NCBI GenBank assembly: GCA_020049245.1
Contig: JAIFLB010000061.1
Coordinates: 1 to 9,473, forward strand
DNA length: 9,473 nt
From: Betaproteobacteria bacterium
Lineage (GTDB): Bacteria; Pseudomonadota; Gammaproteobacteria; Burkholderiales; Thiobacillaceae
Direction: 5' to 3'
The notes beneath the pieces were generated by a model. That model was not told the origin of the DNA. It ran no database searches and saw only the letters and a list, made by a program, of their open reading frames with translations. Shown in pieces: positions 1-7,645 of the stretch (the first letter of the stretch is position 1; the number at the start of each line of letters is the position of its first letter). The position numbers were made by a program, and so were the translations under genes.

Positions 1-1866
1 ATCGGCCAATTGGATTTCGAGACGCCGCCAGTGGTGGACAGCGAGATCGCTGAAATTCGCCAGCTTGCCGAGGCGCAATCGGCCATGCGTGTCATGTTGC
101 TGGGCAACCAGAACCGGTTGGCGGTCCAGGCAGAAGATTTGCGCCGGCAAATCGACGCGCTAAAGGTAGCCGAGGCGCGGATCAAGGAGAGCGAGACCTA
201 CAACAAGGTGCTGTTCTTCGATTCGCTGATCCCGCTGGTCGTGCTTGACCCGGAAACCGGACGTTTTGTTGATTGCAATCAGGCGGCAGCCAGGATTTAT
301 CAGTTGGAAGATCGTGCCACGGTGCTTGGACTGTCGCCGCTGGATGTCACCACCCCCACCCAGTACGACGGTCGCCCGTCGGCCGAGGTCATCGCGGAAC
401 ATGTCCACATTGGGCTGCAACAGGCGTCCGAGGTATTCGAGCTTCGCCACCTGCGACCGGATGGCTCGGAATGGGATGCGGAAGTGCATCTCATGGCTTT
501 CCGTTTTCATGATCGCAGATTGCTTCAGATGGGTTTGCAGGACATCACCGAACGCAAAGGCGCAAAGGAAAAACTGCAACGCCTGGCTTTCTACGACACC
601 CTGACCGGGTTGCCGAATCGGGCTTTGCTGCTGGATCGCCTGGAACAGGCGCTGGCCAACGCGCAGCGTCACGCGCAACCGCTCGGCTTGCTGTTCCTTG
701 ATCTCGACCACTTCAAGGAAATCAACGATACCCAGGGACACTCGATGGGCGACCGCGTATTGCAGGAACTGGCGCGGCGTTTTCAGGCCGTCCTGCGCCA
801 GGATGAGTCCATGGCGCGCATGGGCGGTGACGAATTTATCGTGCTGGCTGCAAACACCGATCAGGTTGCCGCCGCGCTCATCGCGGAACGCCTGCTGGCG
901 GCGTTGGGCGAGCCGCTGGCGGCGATGGGACACCAGTTTTCCCTTGCCGCCAGCATCGGCATCGTGCTCTACCCGCTCGATGGCAAGACGCCGGACGACT
1001 TGCTGCAACATGCCGATGTGGCGATGTACCGCGCCAAGGCCTCCGGTGGCGGCTATCGTTTCTACCGGCCGGAAATGAGCGATGGCCTGGCAGAAAGGAT
1101 GGTGCTGTTGCGCGACCTGAAGGCGGCGCTGCAAAAGCACCGTGGCGAACTGTCATTGCACTATCAGCCGCAGGTCAATCTCGTCGACGGCAAGTTGATC
1201 GGTGCCGAGGCGTTATTGCGCTGGCATTCGCCGGAACATGGTTCGCTCAGTCCGGCGGTGTTTATACCGATCGCCGAAGAACGCGGGCTGATGGTCGAAC
1301 TCGGCGCCTGGGTGCTGGAAGAAGCCTGCCAACAGCTGAACACCTGGCAGGCCGCGGGCCTGACGCTGCCCGGACGCATGGCGGTCAACATCGCCACCCA
1401 GCAGATCGAAAGCGTCGACTTTCCTGAGCAGGCGCTGGCCATCGTGCGCCGGGCCGGGCTGTCACCCGAGATGTTCGACCTGGAATTGACCGAGAGCGGA
1501 CTCATGCGAAATGTCGAACTGGCCATCAACATTGCCGGCCGCCTGAAAACAATGGGTTTCTCGCTCTCGATCGACGATTTCGGCACCGGCTATTCCTCGC
1601 TCGCGTATCTCAAGCGCTTGCCGGTGGGCAAGGTCAAGATCGACATCTCGTTTGTGCGCGACATGCTGGATGACCACAACGACTACGCCATCGTCAACAC
1701 CATCATCGGCATGGGCCGCACGCTGGAGAAGACACCGGCTCAGGCTGAAACCCTGCTGGCGATGGGCTGTCTGGCGGCGCAGGGTTATCACTTCGGCGCG
1801 CCCGAAAGCGCGTCCGCTTTCGCCCGGCGTTGGCTGATGCAGCCGACGCCGGAAGGACAGGCTTGA
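1..1866 (+). CDS. PAS-GGDEF-EAL cyclic-di-GMP signalling protein, 5' partial, EAL probably inactive
   Basis: The frame is open from base 1, so the 5' end lies outside the window; the TTG at 10 is only the first possible start inside it. Residues below count from that TTG. Order of parts: a helical, probably coiled-coil stretch (35-60), a PAS domain with its C-terminal PAC strand (about 62-182, ending in DITERK), a GGDEF domain (about 190-352) and an EAL domain (about 368-615). The diguanylate cyclase half looks intact: DxLTGLPNR at 196-204, metal Asp231, Asn239, Asp248, and GGDEF at 272-276. The inhibitory site is RQDE (263-266) instead of RxxD. The EAL half keeps E400-A-L, N460, E492, D522-D523, K543 and Q591. 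However, TL at 571-572 runs straight into EKTPAQ, with no AEGVE loop between. Expected role: cytoplasmic c-di-GMP synthesis tuned by the PAS domain, with a degenerate EAL. Domain identity is secure; the activity prediction is inference. Confidence 0.95.
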   Translation: MGQLDFETPPVVDSEIAEIRQLAEAQSAMRVMLLGNQNRLAVQAEDLRRQIDALKVAEARIKESETYNKVLFFDSLIPLVVLDPETGRFVDCNQAAARIYQLEDRATVLGLSPLDVTTPTQYDGRPSAEVIAEHVHIGLQQASEVFELRHLRPDGSEWDAEVHLMAFRFHDRRLLQMGLQDITERKGAKEKLQRLAFYDTLTGLPNRALLLDRLEQALANAQRHAQPLGLLFLDLDHFKEINDTQGHSMGDRVLQELARRFQAVLRQDESMARMGGDEFIVLAANTDQVAAALIAERLLAALGEPLAAMGHQFSLAASIGIVLYPLDGKTPDDLLQHADVAMYRAKASGGGYRFYRPEMSDGLAERMVLLRDLKAALQKHRGELSLHYQPQVNLVDGKLIGAEALLRWHSPEHGSLSPAVFIPIAEERGLMVELGAWVLEEACQQLNTWQAAGLTLPGRMAVNIATQQIESVDFPEQALAIVRRAGLSPEMFDLELTESGLMRNVELAINIAGRLKTMGFSLSIDDFGTGYSSLAYLKRLPVGKVKIDISFVRDMLDDHNDYAIVNTIIGMGRTLEKTPAQAETLLAMGCLAAQGYHFGAPESASAFARRWLMQPTPEGQA

Positions 1867-1886
1867 TGCCAAGCCTCGCATTTTTT
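1859..1886 (+). terminator. Rho-independent terminator of the GGDEF-EAL gene
   Basis: A perfect 7-bp stem, AGGCTTG (1859-1865) with CAAGCCT (1870-1876), closes a 4-nt loop. Three bases (CGC) and an A then lead into six Ts at 1881-1886. The stem overlaps the TGA stop at 1864-1866, so transcription would end almost at the last codon. The structure is read directly from the sequence; function follows from the standard stem plus T-tract form. Confidence 0.8.
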
Positions 1887-1988
1887 CCTGGAAACCTCAT
1901 TCGACCGCAGATTTATCTCCGGGAAACCGCTTGGTTACTGGCGAGTGGCTGATTTCCCCATTCACCAACCGGATCAGGTGGCAAAGCG

Positions 1989-2030
1989 GTAGGAGGCGCC
2001 GCTTGCGGGCCGATCCCTCGACGCTCCTAC
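1989..2030. repeat. REP-like extragenic palindrome
   Basis: The 42-bp element starts GTAGGAGGCG and ends CGACGCTCCTAC, so its outer arms are inverted copies (GTAGGAG/CTCCTAC, extended by imperfect pairing). The left arm continues as CGCTTGCGGGCCGATC, close to the general GTAGGAGCGG...GCCCGCGATC form of REP elements in pseudomonads and xanthomonads. It sits between two convergent genes, a usual REP location. Only one copy is present here, so family membership rests on resemblance. The rest of the 1867-2153 gap shows the terminator at its left edge and a 7-bp inverted repeat at 2078-2098 (TCAAGAT/ATCTTGA, 7-nt loop) with no T-tract; I see no gene in it. Confidence 0.6.
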
Positions 2031-2153
2031 AACGCGGCCAACTGCCTGATTCAAGTTCAAATTTCACGCGCTGTTGTTCAAGATTTCAGCCATCTTGAGT
2101 TTCTCGGCGAGAGGGCCTCGGATGTCACCGTTCGCCCTGCCGGCAATCCAGCA

Positions 2154-3305
2154 TCATGGCGCTTCCGCATCGGCCCGTGGCGCTACCCGTACCGCCACCC
2201 AGCGCAGCTCGCAGCGCTCGGCATCCGGTAGTGCTGGGGATGACGCTGAACGCGGCGCCTCGCCGTCAACTGGCAATGATGCCGGAGGCAACAATGCCAG
2301 GCAGTCATGCAGGCCGGGCGCATCGGCGCACTCGCAATACAGCCCATCCACCGCTTCCAGGTCGCCCAGTCGCAGCTTCGGCAGGTCGCGCCAGGCCAGT
2401 AAACGCATCAGCAGCGGGTTGCGGGTGATCGGCGGGCGACCGGGCTCGAGGCGCAGGTAATACACCAGACGCGGCGGGAAGCCGTTGCGCAGGCGCACCG
2501 GGTTTTCGTAGCGCGCCACGGTCTGCGCCTCGCCCAGCGGCAGCCCGGCGCTGCGTGGATCACCGTAACGGCTATGGCCGAATTCATGCGACAGGATGGC
2601 AAACGGATCGACCGGCTCGCCGCTCATCTGGAACTGGCAGCGAAATCCCCTGCGTCCCATGCGCACGCTGGCCGCCGCCGCCATCGAACCGATGCCGTCG
2701 TAAGCGAAGATACGGAACACCGACACGTCCTGGGCGAACAACCCCGCCTCGGACAACCGGCCAGTGATCAGCGCCGACAAGGGCGGTCGCGGCCCGCCGT
2801 CGAGATGCGCCCGCCAGACTGTCGCGTCGTAGTCAAGATAACCCTGGTTGAACAGACGCAGCGTGTCGTCGGCCATCTCGCGGAACCACACCGCGCCGGC
2901 GTCGGACAGGGCGAAGCGTTGCAGCAGTTCGATCTGCTCGGGGAAAAGCGGCAAGGCCATGGGAACCACCCGAGGCGCGGTGACCAGATTGAGCTTGCGC
3001 GCCAGCGCGAAGTGTTCGGCGCGACGGGCATGCTCCACGGCGGCGTCGGTTGGTGGCGTCGCGCGGCGTCCGACACGGACTACGCCGTCCTCGGTGGCGA
3101 ACACCACAATCTCGCCGCCGGCCTGCCAACGCGCGCCAAGTTCCTGTTCCAGGTCCACCGGCAGGCGCGTCTCGGAGGGCGGTTGTATGGCCTCCGTCGT
3201 CACCTCGGCCAAAACCGGGCCGCACACCAACGCAGCCAGCAACAACACAGATGCCAGCAGCGCCCGCTGCAACATCGGATGCAGGCTCATGCCGCGCAGC
3301 ATCAT
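2154..3305 (-). CDS. Exported protein of unknown family with HEFGH metallopeptidase motif
   Basis: The product is 383 aa. It opens with a positively charged segment and a hydrophobic core (about residues 11-33) ending VLA-EV, a likely Sec signal peptide cut after Ala33. Cys28 does not fit a lipobox (Val at -1), so a lipoprotein is unlikely. The central part is rich in charged and aromatic residues. HEFGH lies at 240-244, and Glu267 in ARYEN, 22 residues further on, could be a third zinc ligand as in gluzincins. The pattern HExxH...YENxxR...GFPPR recalls M91-type (NleD-like) peptidases, but I cannot establish homology. The C-terminal part holds four cysteines (324, 326, 335, 364), compatible with disulfides in the periplasm. 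The start is uncertain: ATG codons at 3305, 3302 and 3290 are all possible, and none has a good ribosome binding site. Convergent with the GGDEF-EAL gene and divergent from the ThDP gene, so probably monocistronic. Confidence 0.8.
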   Translation of the reverse strand: MMLRGMSLHPMLQRALLASVLLLAALVCGPVLAEVTTEAIQPPSETRLPVDLEQELGARWQAGGEIVVFATEDGVVRVGRRATPPTDAAVEHARRAEHFALARKLNLVTAPRVVPMALPLFPEQIELLQRFALSDAGAVWFREMADDTLRLFNQGYLDYDATVWRAHLDGGPRPPLSALITGRLSEAGLFAQDVSVFRIFAYDGIGSMAAAASVRMGRRGFRCQFQMSGEPVDPFAILSHEFGHSRYGDPRSAGLPLGEAQTVARYENPVRLRNGFPPRLVYYLRLEPGRPPITRNPLLMRLLAWRDLPKLRLGDLEAVDGLYCECADAPGLHDCLALLPPASLPVDGEAPRSASSPALPDAERCELRWVAVRVAPRADAEAP

Positions 3306-3618
3306 GGCGAGGATTCAGGCATCCCGACCGCATGGGAAAAGCGCAGTCGATTCTGCTCGCCGCTGATGATGCGAAATTTTTGGCTGCGTTTCGGGCGCTG
3401 TCGGGGATGGCATGAAGCGGATTCGGTTGAATTGATCAGTTTGAGCAGGTGACGAGCCACTTTCTGCAATTTGGACATCGTACTTGGAACTCGCGCGCTG
3501 TTGCATCCGTTTACTGGCCGCCGCGCCGCAAGGTTTCCGCCGCCGGCGTCTTGTGCTCAAATCCCGCCCTTCCGCCGCACCAATGCAGAGCGCGCCAAGC
3601 GCAGCCTCCCGCCACAGC
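3306..3618. other. Divergent intergenic region
   Basis: These 313 bp separate the divergently transcribed metallopeptidase-like and ThDP-enzyme genes and should hold both promoters. For the plus strand the best candidate I see is TTGAGC (3441-3446), an 18-nt spacer, then TGCAAT (3465-3470). Each hexamer matches 4 of 6 consensus bases, so it is weak. No convincing minus-strand promoter, operator palindrome or riboswitch is visible. The ThDP reading frame stays open upstream to a TTG at 3484, but that stretch would encode an Arg-rich, Ala-rich extension unlike the family. Confidence 0.5.
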
Positions 3619-5310
3619 ATGAAAATCACCGTCAGTGAACTGATCGTCCGCTACCTGGAACGCCTCGGCGTCGAAGTCATCTTCGGTATGCCGGGTGCCC
3701 ATGTGCTGCCGATCTACGACCAGTTGCGCGATTCGAAGGTGAAGACGGTGCTGGTCAAGCATGAACAGGGCGCGGCGTTCATGGCCGGCGGTTATGCGCG
3801 CGTGTCGCATCAGCAGGGCGAGGACAAGATCGCTGCCTGTATCGCCACCGCCGGCCCAGGCGCGACCAATCTGGTTACCGGCATCGCCAATGCCTATGCC
3901 GAACGCCTGCCGGTTTTGATCATCACGGGTGAAACCTCGACCTACATCTTCGGCAAGGGCGGTCTGCAGGAAAGCTCCGGCGAGGGCGGCGCCATTGACC
4001 AGGGCGTGCTGTTTTCCAGCATTACGCGTTATCACAAGCTGATCGAACGCACCGATTACCTCGGCCAGGTGCTGAACCAGGCGACGCGGGCGCTGTTCGG
4101 GCGCGAGCCGGGGCCGGTGCTGCTGAGCATTCCGTATAACGTGCAGAAGGAAATGGTCGATGCAGATGTGCTCGATCACCTGCATTTGGAAGTGCCTGCA
4201 CCGCGCCAGTCCATGCCGGTGGCAACGCATGATGGTTCATTGACCGCGCTGGCAGGGTTGATCCAAGCTGCCCAATATCCGGTGATCATCGCCGGTTATG
4301 GCTGCATCAAAGCCGGTGCGCGTGAGCAGGTGGCGGAGCTGAGCCAGGCGCTGCACATCCCGGTGGCATCGAGCTTGAAAGCCAAGGGTGTGGTCAGCGA
4401 AGGCAGCGCGCTGTCGCTCGGTTGCCTTGGCGTCACCTCGAATGGCCAGGCCTATCGCTACATCGTCGAACACGCCGATCTGGTGATTTTTCTGGGCGCC
4501 GGTTTCAACGAGCGCACCAGTTATCTGTGGGACAAGAAGCTGCTCGCCGGCAAAAAGGTGGCGCAGGTGGATCGCGATGCCGGCCAGCTGGGCAAGGTGT
4601 TCAAGGCCGATGTGGCGATACACGGCGATATCCGCGAAGTGCTGACGGCGTTGCTGACGACACTGGAAGGCACTGAACGGGGCAGTCTGGACAAGCTGGA
4701 CGACCATCGTGAAAACGAAAGTCAGCCGCTGGCCGAGGCCGCCGCCGCGCAGCGCGCCAAGTTCCGTTTGATGGAAGCGTTTTACAGCGGCCTTGCCCGC
4801 CGCTTCCCGCATGACGCGCTGATCTTTGACGACAACATCGTGTTCGCGCAGAGCTTTTTCGATGTTTCCGACGCCAATCACTATTTCCCGAATTCCGGCA
4901 TTTCCTCGTTGGGGCATGCGATTCCGGCCGCCATCGGCGCACATTTCTTTGCGCCGGGGGCGCCGACTTTCGCCATCCTCGGCGACGGCGGTTTCCAGAT
5001 GTGCTGCATGGAAATCATGACCGCGGTGAACTACAACATCCCGCTCAATGTGGTGGTGATCAACAACGCAACCATGGGCCTGATCCGCAAGAACCAGTTC
5101 CAGTTGTACGGCGAGCGCTACATCGACTGCGACTTTGTGAACCCGGATTTCGCGTTGTTGGCGCGGTCGTTCGGCATTCAGCATCACCGCATCGAAACCG
5201 AAGCCGATCTGGACGTCCTGTTCGCCGACGCCGACCTGACCGGTACGATCAACCTGATCGAAATCCTGCTCGACAAGAATGCCTTCCCTTCCTACCTGTC
5301 GGCTCGCTGA
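3619..5310 (+). CDS. Acetolactate-synthase-like thiamine diphosphate enzyme
   Basis: The product is 563 aa, a usual length for the ThDP decarboxylase/carboligase family. The N-terminal PYR domain begins MKITVSEL and contains FGMPGAH at 22-28, the cofactor-activating Glu49 in KHEQGAA and TAGPGATN. A central domain follows, then a C-terminal PP domain whose ThDP/Mg motif starts GDG (455-457) and ends NN (482-483). The start at 3619 matches the family N-terminus; ATG 3583 and TTG 3484 are in frame but would add an atypical leader. No Shine-Dalgarno sequence is evident. In true acetohydroxyacid synthases the segment after NN reads about GMVRQWQ; here it is GLIRKNQ, so the Trp is replaced by Asn492. 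No small regulatory subunit gene is adjacent. It is therefore probably not the branched-chain amino acid enzyme. Family reactions decarboxylate a 2-oxo acid and may transfer the activated aldehyde to an acceptor; the substrate here is unknown. It overlaps the next gene by 32 bp. Confidence 0.9.
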   Translation: MKITVSELIVRYLERLGVEVIFGMPGAHVLPIYDQLRDSKVKTVLVKHEQGAAFMAGGYARVSHQQGEDKIAACIATAGPGATNLVTGIANAYAERLPVLIITGETSTYIFGKGGLQESSGEGGAIDQGVLFSSITRYHKLIERTDYLGQVLNQATRALFGREPGPVLLSIPYNVQKEMVDADVLDHLHLEVPAPRQSMPVATHDGSLTALAGLIQAAQYPVIIAGYGCIKAGAREQVAELSQALHIPVASSLKAKGVVSEGSALSLGCLGVTSNGQAYRYIVEHADLVIFLGAGFNERTSYLWDKKLLAGKKVAQVDRDAGQLGKVFKADVAIHGDIREVLTALLTTLEGTERGSLDKLDDHRENESQPLAEAAAAQRAKFRLMEAFYSGLARRFPHDALIFDDNIVFAQSFFDVSDANHYFPNSGISSLGHAIPAAIGAHFFAPGAPTFAILGDGGFQMCCMEIMTAVNYNIPLNVVVINNATMGLIRKNQFQLYGERYIDCDFVNPDFALLARSFGIQHHRIETEADLDVLFADADLTGTINLIEILLDKNAFPSYLSAR

Positions 5311-7045
5311 TCCTTCGGAGCAGATCGCAGCGCAACTCGCCGTCATTGCACGCTTCGAGGCGGCGTTGTGGGACGGCGGTTTTAACGAGAATCTGCTGGC
5401 TTCGTATCAATCGGCCTGGCGGCGGCTGGAGGCGCTGCTTGATTCGCACCTCGCAGAAAGACACCGCTTCATCATCATCATCCCGGTCGCCGACAGCCCG
5501 ATTCATCTGCGCGACTGCCTCGCCAGCCTGCTCGAACTCTGCCGCGCTTTTGGCTATGGCGGACAGGATGAACACGGCTGCTGGCGCAAGGTTTCGGTAC
5601 TGCTGGCCGACGACTCCAGCGATGCCAGCGCGATCGAACAACAGCGCGCGATTGCCGCCGAATTCGATGCCGCCGGCCTGAGTACGCAATACTTTGGGTT
5701 GAGCGAACAACTGACGCTGATGGATGCGCTTGCCGATATCGACCTGACCGGCATCGTCGGCGTCCATGAGCGCGACGATTTCGGCCACAAAGGCCAGGCG
5801 ATGATGCGCAATATTGCGTATCTGAAATGCGCTCAGATGAGTGAAGAACAGAAAAGTGACGAGCGCCTGCTGTTCTACACCCTCGACGCGGATCAGGAAT
5901 TCAAGGTCAAGGTGGCGACGCCCGAAGGCGGCCGCGAGGTTTGCGCGGTTAACTTCCTGTATCACCTGGACGCGATTTTCAACCACGCTGAAGTCGATGT
6001 GCTGACCGGCAAAGTGGTCGGCGATCCGCCGGTTTCACCCGCCGTGATGGCCGGCAATTTCCTGGAAGATGTGATCGGCTTTCTGCATGAAATGGCCGCT
6101 GCAGAACCGGCACAACCGTATCGTCAACCGGGTAAAACCGGCGGCGGTGATGCGGCGTATCACGACATGGCCGATTTGTTCGGGTTCAAGCATGCGGAGA
6201 GTGCCTACCGTTACCGCTGCGCGTTGCCGGGAACGCCCAGCAATGCCGATTGCTTCGCCGACTTTTCGACGCGCCTGAACCGCTTCTTCCATGGCGAACA
6301 TCCTACCCGCGTCACCTGGTACGACTATTCCGAAGCCGCCAGCGTGCAGCCGGCGCGCACCGTCTATACCGGCAACTACGTTTTCCGGCCCGAGGCATTG
6401 CGCTGGTTCATTCCCTTTGCGCCGCTGCGTCTGCGCATGTCCGGCCCAACCATGGGGCGTTTGCTGCAAGCCGAACTCGGCGCGCGATTTGTTTCCGCCA
6501 ATCTGCCGATGCTGCACAAGCGCACGCTGGAAGCCACCGGCCAGTCGGAGTTTCGACCTGGCGTGCTGGATACCCTGCAAAGTCCACTGATCGATCTGTG
6601 CGGCGAATTCGAGCGTCAGTTTCACGGCGATGTGATGCTGTTCTCGATGCAGCGGCTGACCGCGCTGGGCTACCCGGCCGCGACGCTGGATGCCGGCACG
6701 GTGGATGCGACGCTGATCGCGATGCAACAGGAAATGCGCGAGACCTATCGCGCCAAACAAATCGCGATCCTGGATCGGTTGGCGCGGCTAAGAATTCTGT
6801 TGCATAACCCGGCGGGCTGGTGGCATCAGGCTACCGATCTGGCGCCGGCATGCGCGAGGTTTGCCTCATTCGCCGCCAATGTCGAACACAACTTCGGCAC
6901 GACCTCCCCTTGCTACGCCCGCATCGACGATCTGGCACGTAGCGAGGATTGGCGCGCCAGGCAATCTGCCGCGATCCGTGACCTGCATGCCAATCGGCAA
7001 CGCTGGATGTCGGCATTGACCGTTCTGCGCGCTTCAGACGCATGA
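5279..7045 (+). CDS. Large GT-A (GT2-like) glycosyltransferase-like protein
   Basis: The product is 588 aa. After a helical N-terminal stretch of about 60 residues, a Rossmann-like start FIIIIPV (64-70) and SVLLADDSSD (106-115) mark a nucleotide-sugar-binding half of GT-A type. GHKGQAMMRN at 169-178 resembles the KG.ArN segment of GT2 enzymes. LDADQEF at 202-208 supplies a DxD-like metal site (Asp203, Asp205). Further on, SGPTMGRLL (388-396) and LHKRT (412-416) sit where GT2 enzymes carry their acceptor-side acid and late His/Arg motifs. The last 170 residues are helical and of unknown role. No membrane span is evident, so the protein is probably cytoplasmic. The ATG at 5279 lies inside the ThDP gene, implying co-transcription and perhaps translational coupling; I see no strong ribosome binding site. 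Donor and acceptor cannot be read from the sequence. The fold assignment is fairly sure, the exact family is not. Confidence 0.75.
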   Translation: MPSLPTCRLADPSEQIAAQLAVIARFEAALWDGGFNENLLASYQSAWRRLEALLDSHLAERHRFIIIIPVADSPIHLRDCLASLLELCRAFGYGGQDEHGCWRKVSVLLADDSSDASAIEQQRAIAAEFDAAGLSTQYFGLSEQLTLMDALADIDLTGIVGVHERDDFGHKGQAMMRNIAYLKCAQMSEEQKSDERLLFYTLDADQEFKVKVATPEGGREVCAVNFLYHLDAIFNHAEVDVLTGKVVGDPPVSPAVMAGNFLEDVIGFLHEMAAAEPAQPYRQPGKTGGGDAAYHDMADLFGFKHAESAYRYRCALPGTPSNADCFADFSTRLNRFFHGEHPTRVTWYDYSEAASVQPARTVYTGNYVFRPEALRWFIPFAPLRLRMSGPTMGRLLQAELGARFVSANLPMLHKRTLEATGQSEFRPGVLDTLQSPLIDLCGEFERQFHGDVMLFSMQRLTALGYPAATLDAGTVDATLIAMQQEMRETYRAKQIAILDRLARLRILLHNPAGWWHQATDLAPACARFASFAANVEHNFGTTSPCYARIDDLARSEDWRARQSAAIRDLHANRQRWMSALTVLRASDA

Positions 7046-7066
7046 CCAATACCCCAGCAGGCCGCG

Positions 7067-7549
7067 ATGAGCCCGCATAACCATTCCTGGATAGCGCGTT
7101 GGCAGCACCTTCTGTCGGCGGCAGAGCGGCGAGTCGAACGATGGATGGATGGCCTGGTTCAATCGTTGCGCGAGTTGATCCGTGTACTGAGCCAGCCGGA
7201 ATTCTGGCTGAGCCTGATCTGGGTGTTATTGGCGGGCGGCGTATTGTTCGGCCTGGCATGGTTCGCGGTCAGCCAGTACGACACGTTTCTGCGCTTGCAA
7301 CCCAAGCTGTGCACGAAAACGCTGAACAATACGCGCTTGCTGGTGATCGTCATGCTGGCCCCGCTGAGTCTGGTGTTTACCCTGGTTGCCAGCAGCGAGT
7401 TTCTTGCGTTGCGAAAACGGCTGGCAGAGAAAAGGCGCGCTCAAACAAAGGGCGCTGGCAGCGGCTGGCGCGGAGCCGGCTACTTTTGGGTCTATACCGG
7501 GCTGATGGTGCTGTCCTGGGCAATCCTGTTCTGGGCGATGCGCTGCTGA
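7067..7549 (+). CDS. Small integral membrane protein, three predicted spans
   Basis: The product is 160 aa of unknown function. A basic, amphipathic N-terminal helix (about 8-42) precedes three hydrophobic segments at roughly 46-69, 91-112 and 138-157. A strongly basic cytoplasmic-type loop (RKRLAEKRRAQTK, 116-128) lies between the second and third. It starts 21 bp after the glycosyltransferase-like gene, so it is probably the last gene of that operon and may hold the product pathway at the inner membrane. The ATG at 7067 has only a weak GG upstream. I recognise no family or catalytic motif. Confidence 0.7.
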   Translation: MSPHNHSWIARWQHLLSAAERRVERWMDGLVQSLRELIRVLSQPEFWLSLIWVLLAGGVLFGLAWFAVSQYDTFLRLQPKLCTKTLNNTRLLVIVMLAPLSLVFTLVASSEFLALRKRLAEKRRAQTKGAGSGWRGAGYFWVYTGLMVLSWAILFWAMRC

Positions 7550-7614
7550 ACGGCTTGCATGCGTTCAGGGCAGAAGCTGCGCCATAATACGAACAGTTGC
7601 AGCAGATCTTTTTT
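7546..7614 (+). terminator. Possible weak terminator region at the end of the ThDP/GT operon
   Basis: A 7-bp inverted repeat CTGAACG (7546-7552) / CGTTCAG (7562-7568) overlaps the stop of the small membrane protein but has no T-tract. Further on, GCTGC (7576-7580) can pair with GCAGC (7599-7603), five bases before six Ts at 7609-7614. That stem is short and its loop is 18 nt. Either could reduce read-through into the prepilin gene; neither is a strong terminator. Confidence 0.25.
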
Positions 7615-7645
7615 CGCCAACTACTTCCGCATTCACGGATTCAAT

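Noticed and set aside
10..12. TTG as the true start of the GGDEF-EAL protein
   Set aside because: The frame is open to base 1 and nothing resembling a ribosome binding site can be judged; the gene most likely begins upstream.
160..1140. Long antisense open frame opposite the GGDEF-EAL gene, and similar ones opposite the metallopeptidase-like, ThDP and GT genes
   Set aside because: They lie opposite genes with clear domain motifs and have the Arg/Gln/His-rich composition of GC-rich shadow frames.
3484..3618. N-terminal extension of the ThDP enzyme from TTG 3484
   Set aside because: The extension is Arg/Ala-rich and unlike the family, whose N-terminus matches MKITVSEL at 3619.
3619..5310. Assignment as ilvB (branched-chain amino acid AHAS)
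   Set aside because: The signature Trp is Asn, there is no adjacent regulatory subunit, and the neighbour is a glycosyltransferase-like gene.
7042..7080. 12-codon ORF starting ATGA over the stop of the GT-like gene
   Set aside because: It has no recognisable peptide features and overlaps the start of the next gene; the ATGA is probably chance, though a coupling leader cannot be excluded.
7555..7588. Sigma-70 promoter TTGCAT / CATAAT before the prepilin
   Set aside because: The spacer would be 22 nt, too long for a normal promoter; no sigma-54 GG-N10-GC pattern was found either.
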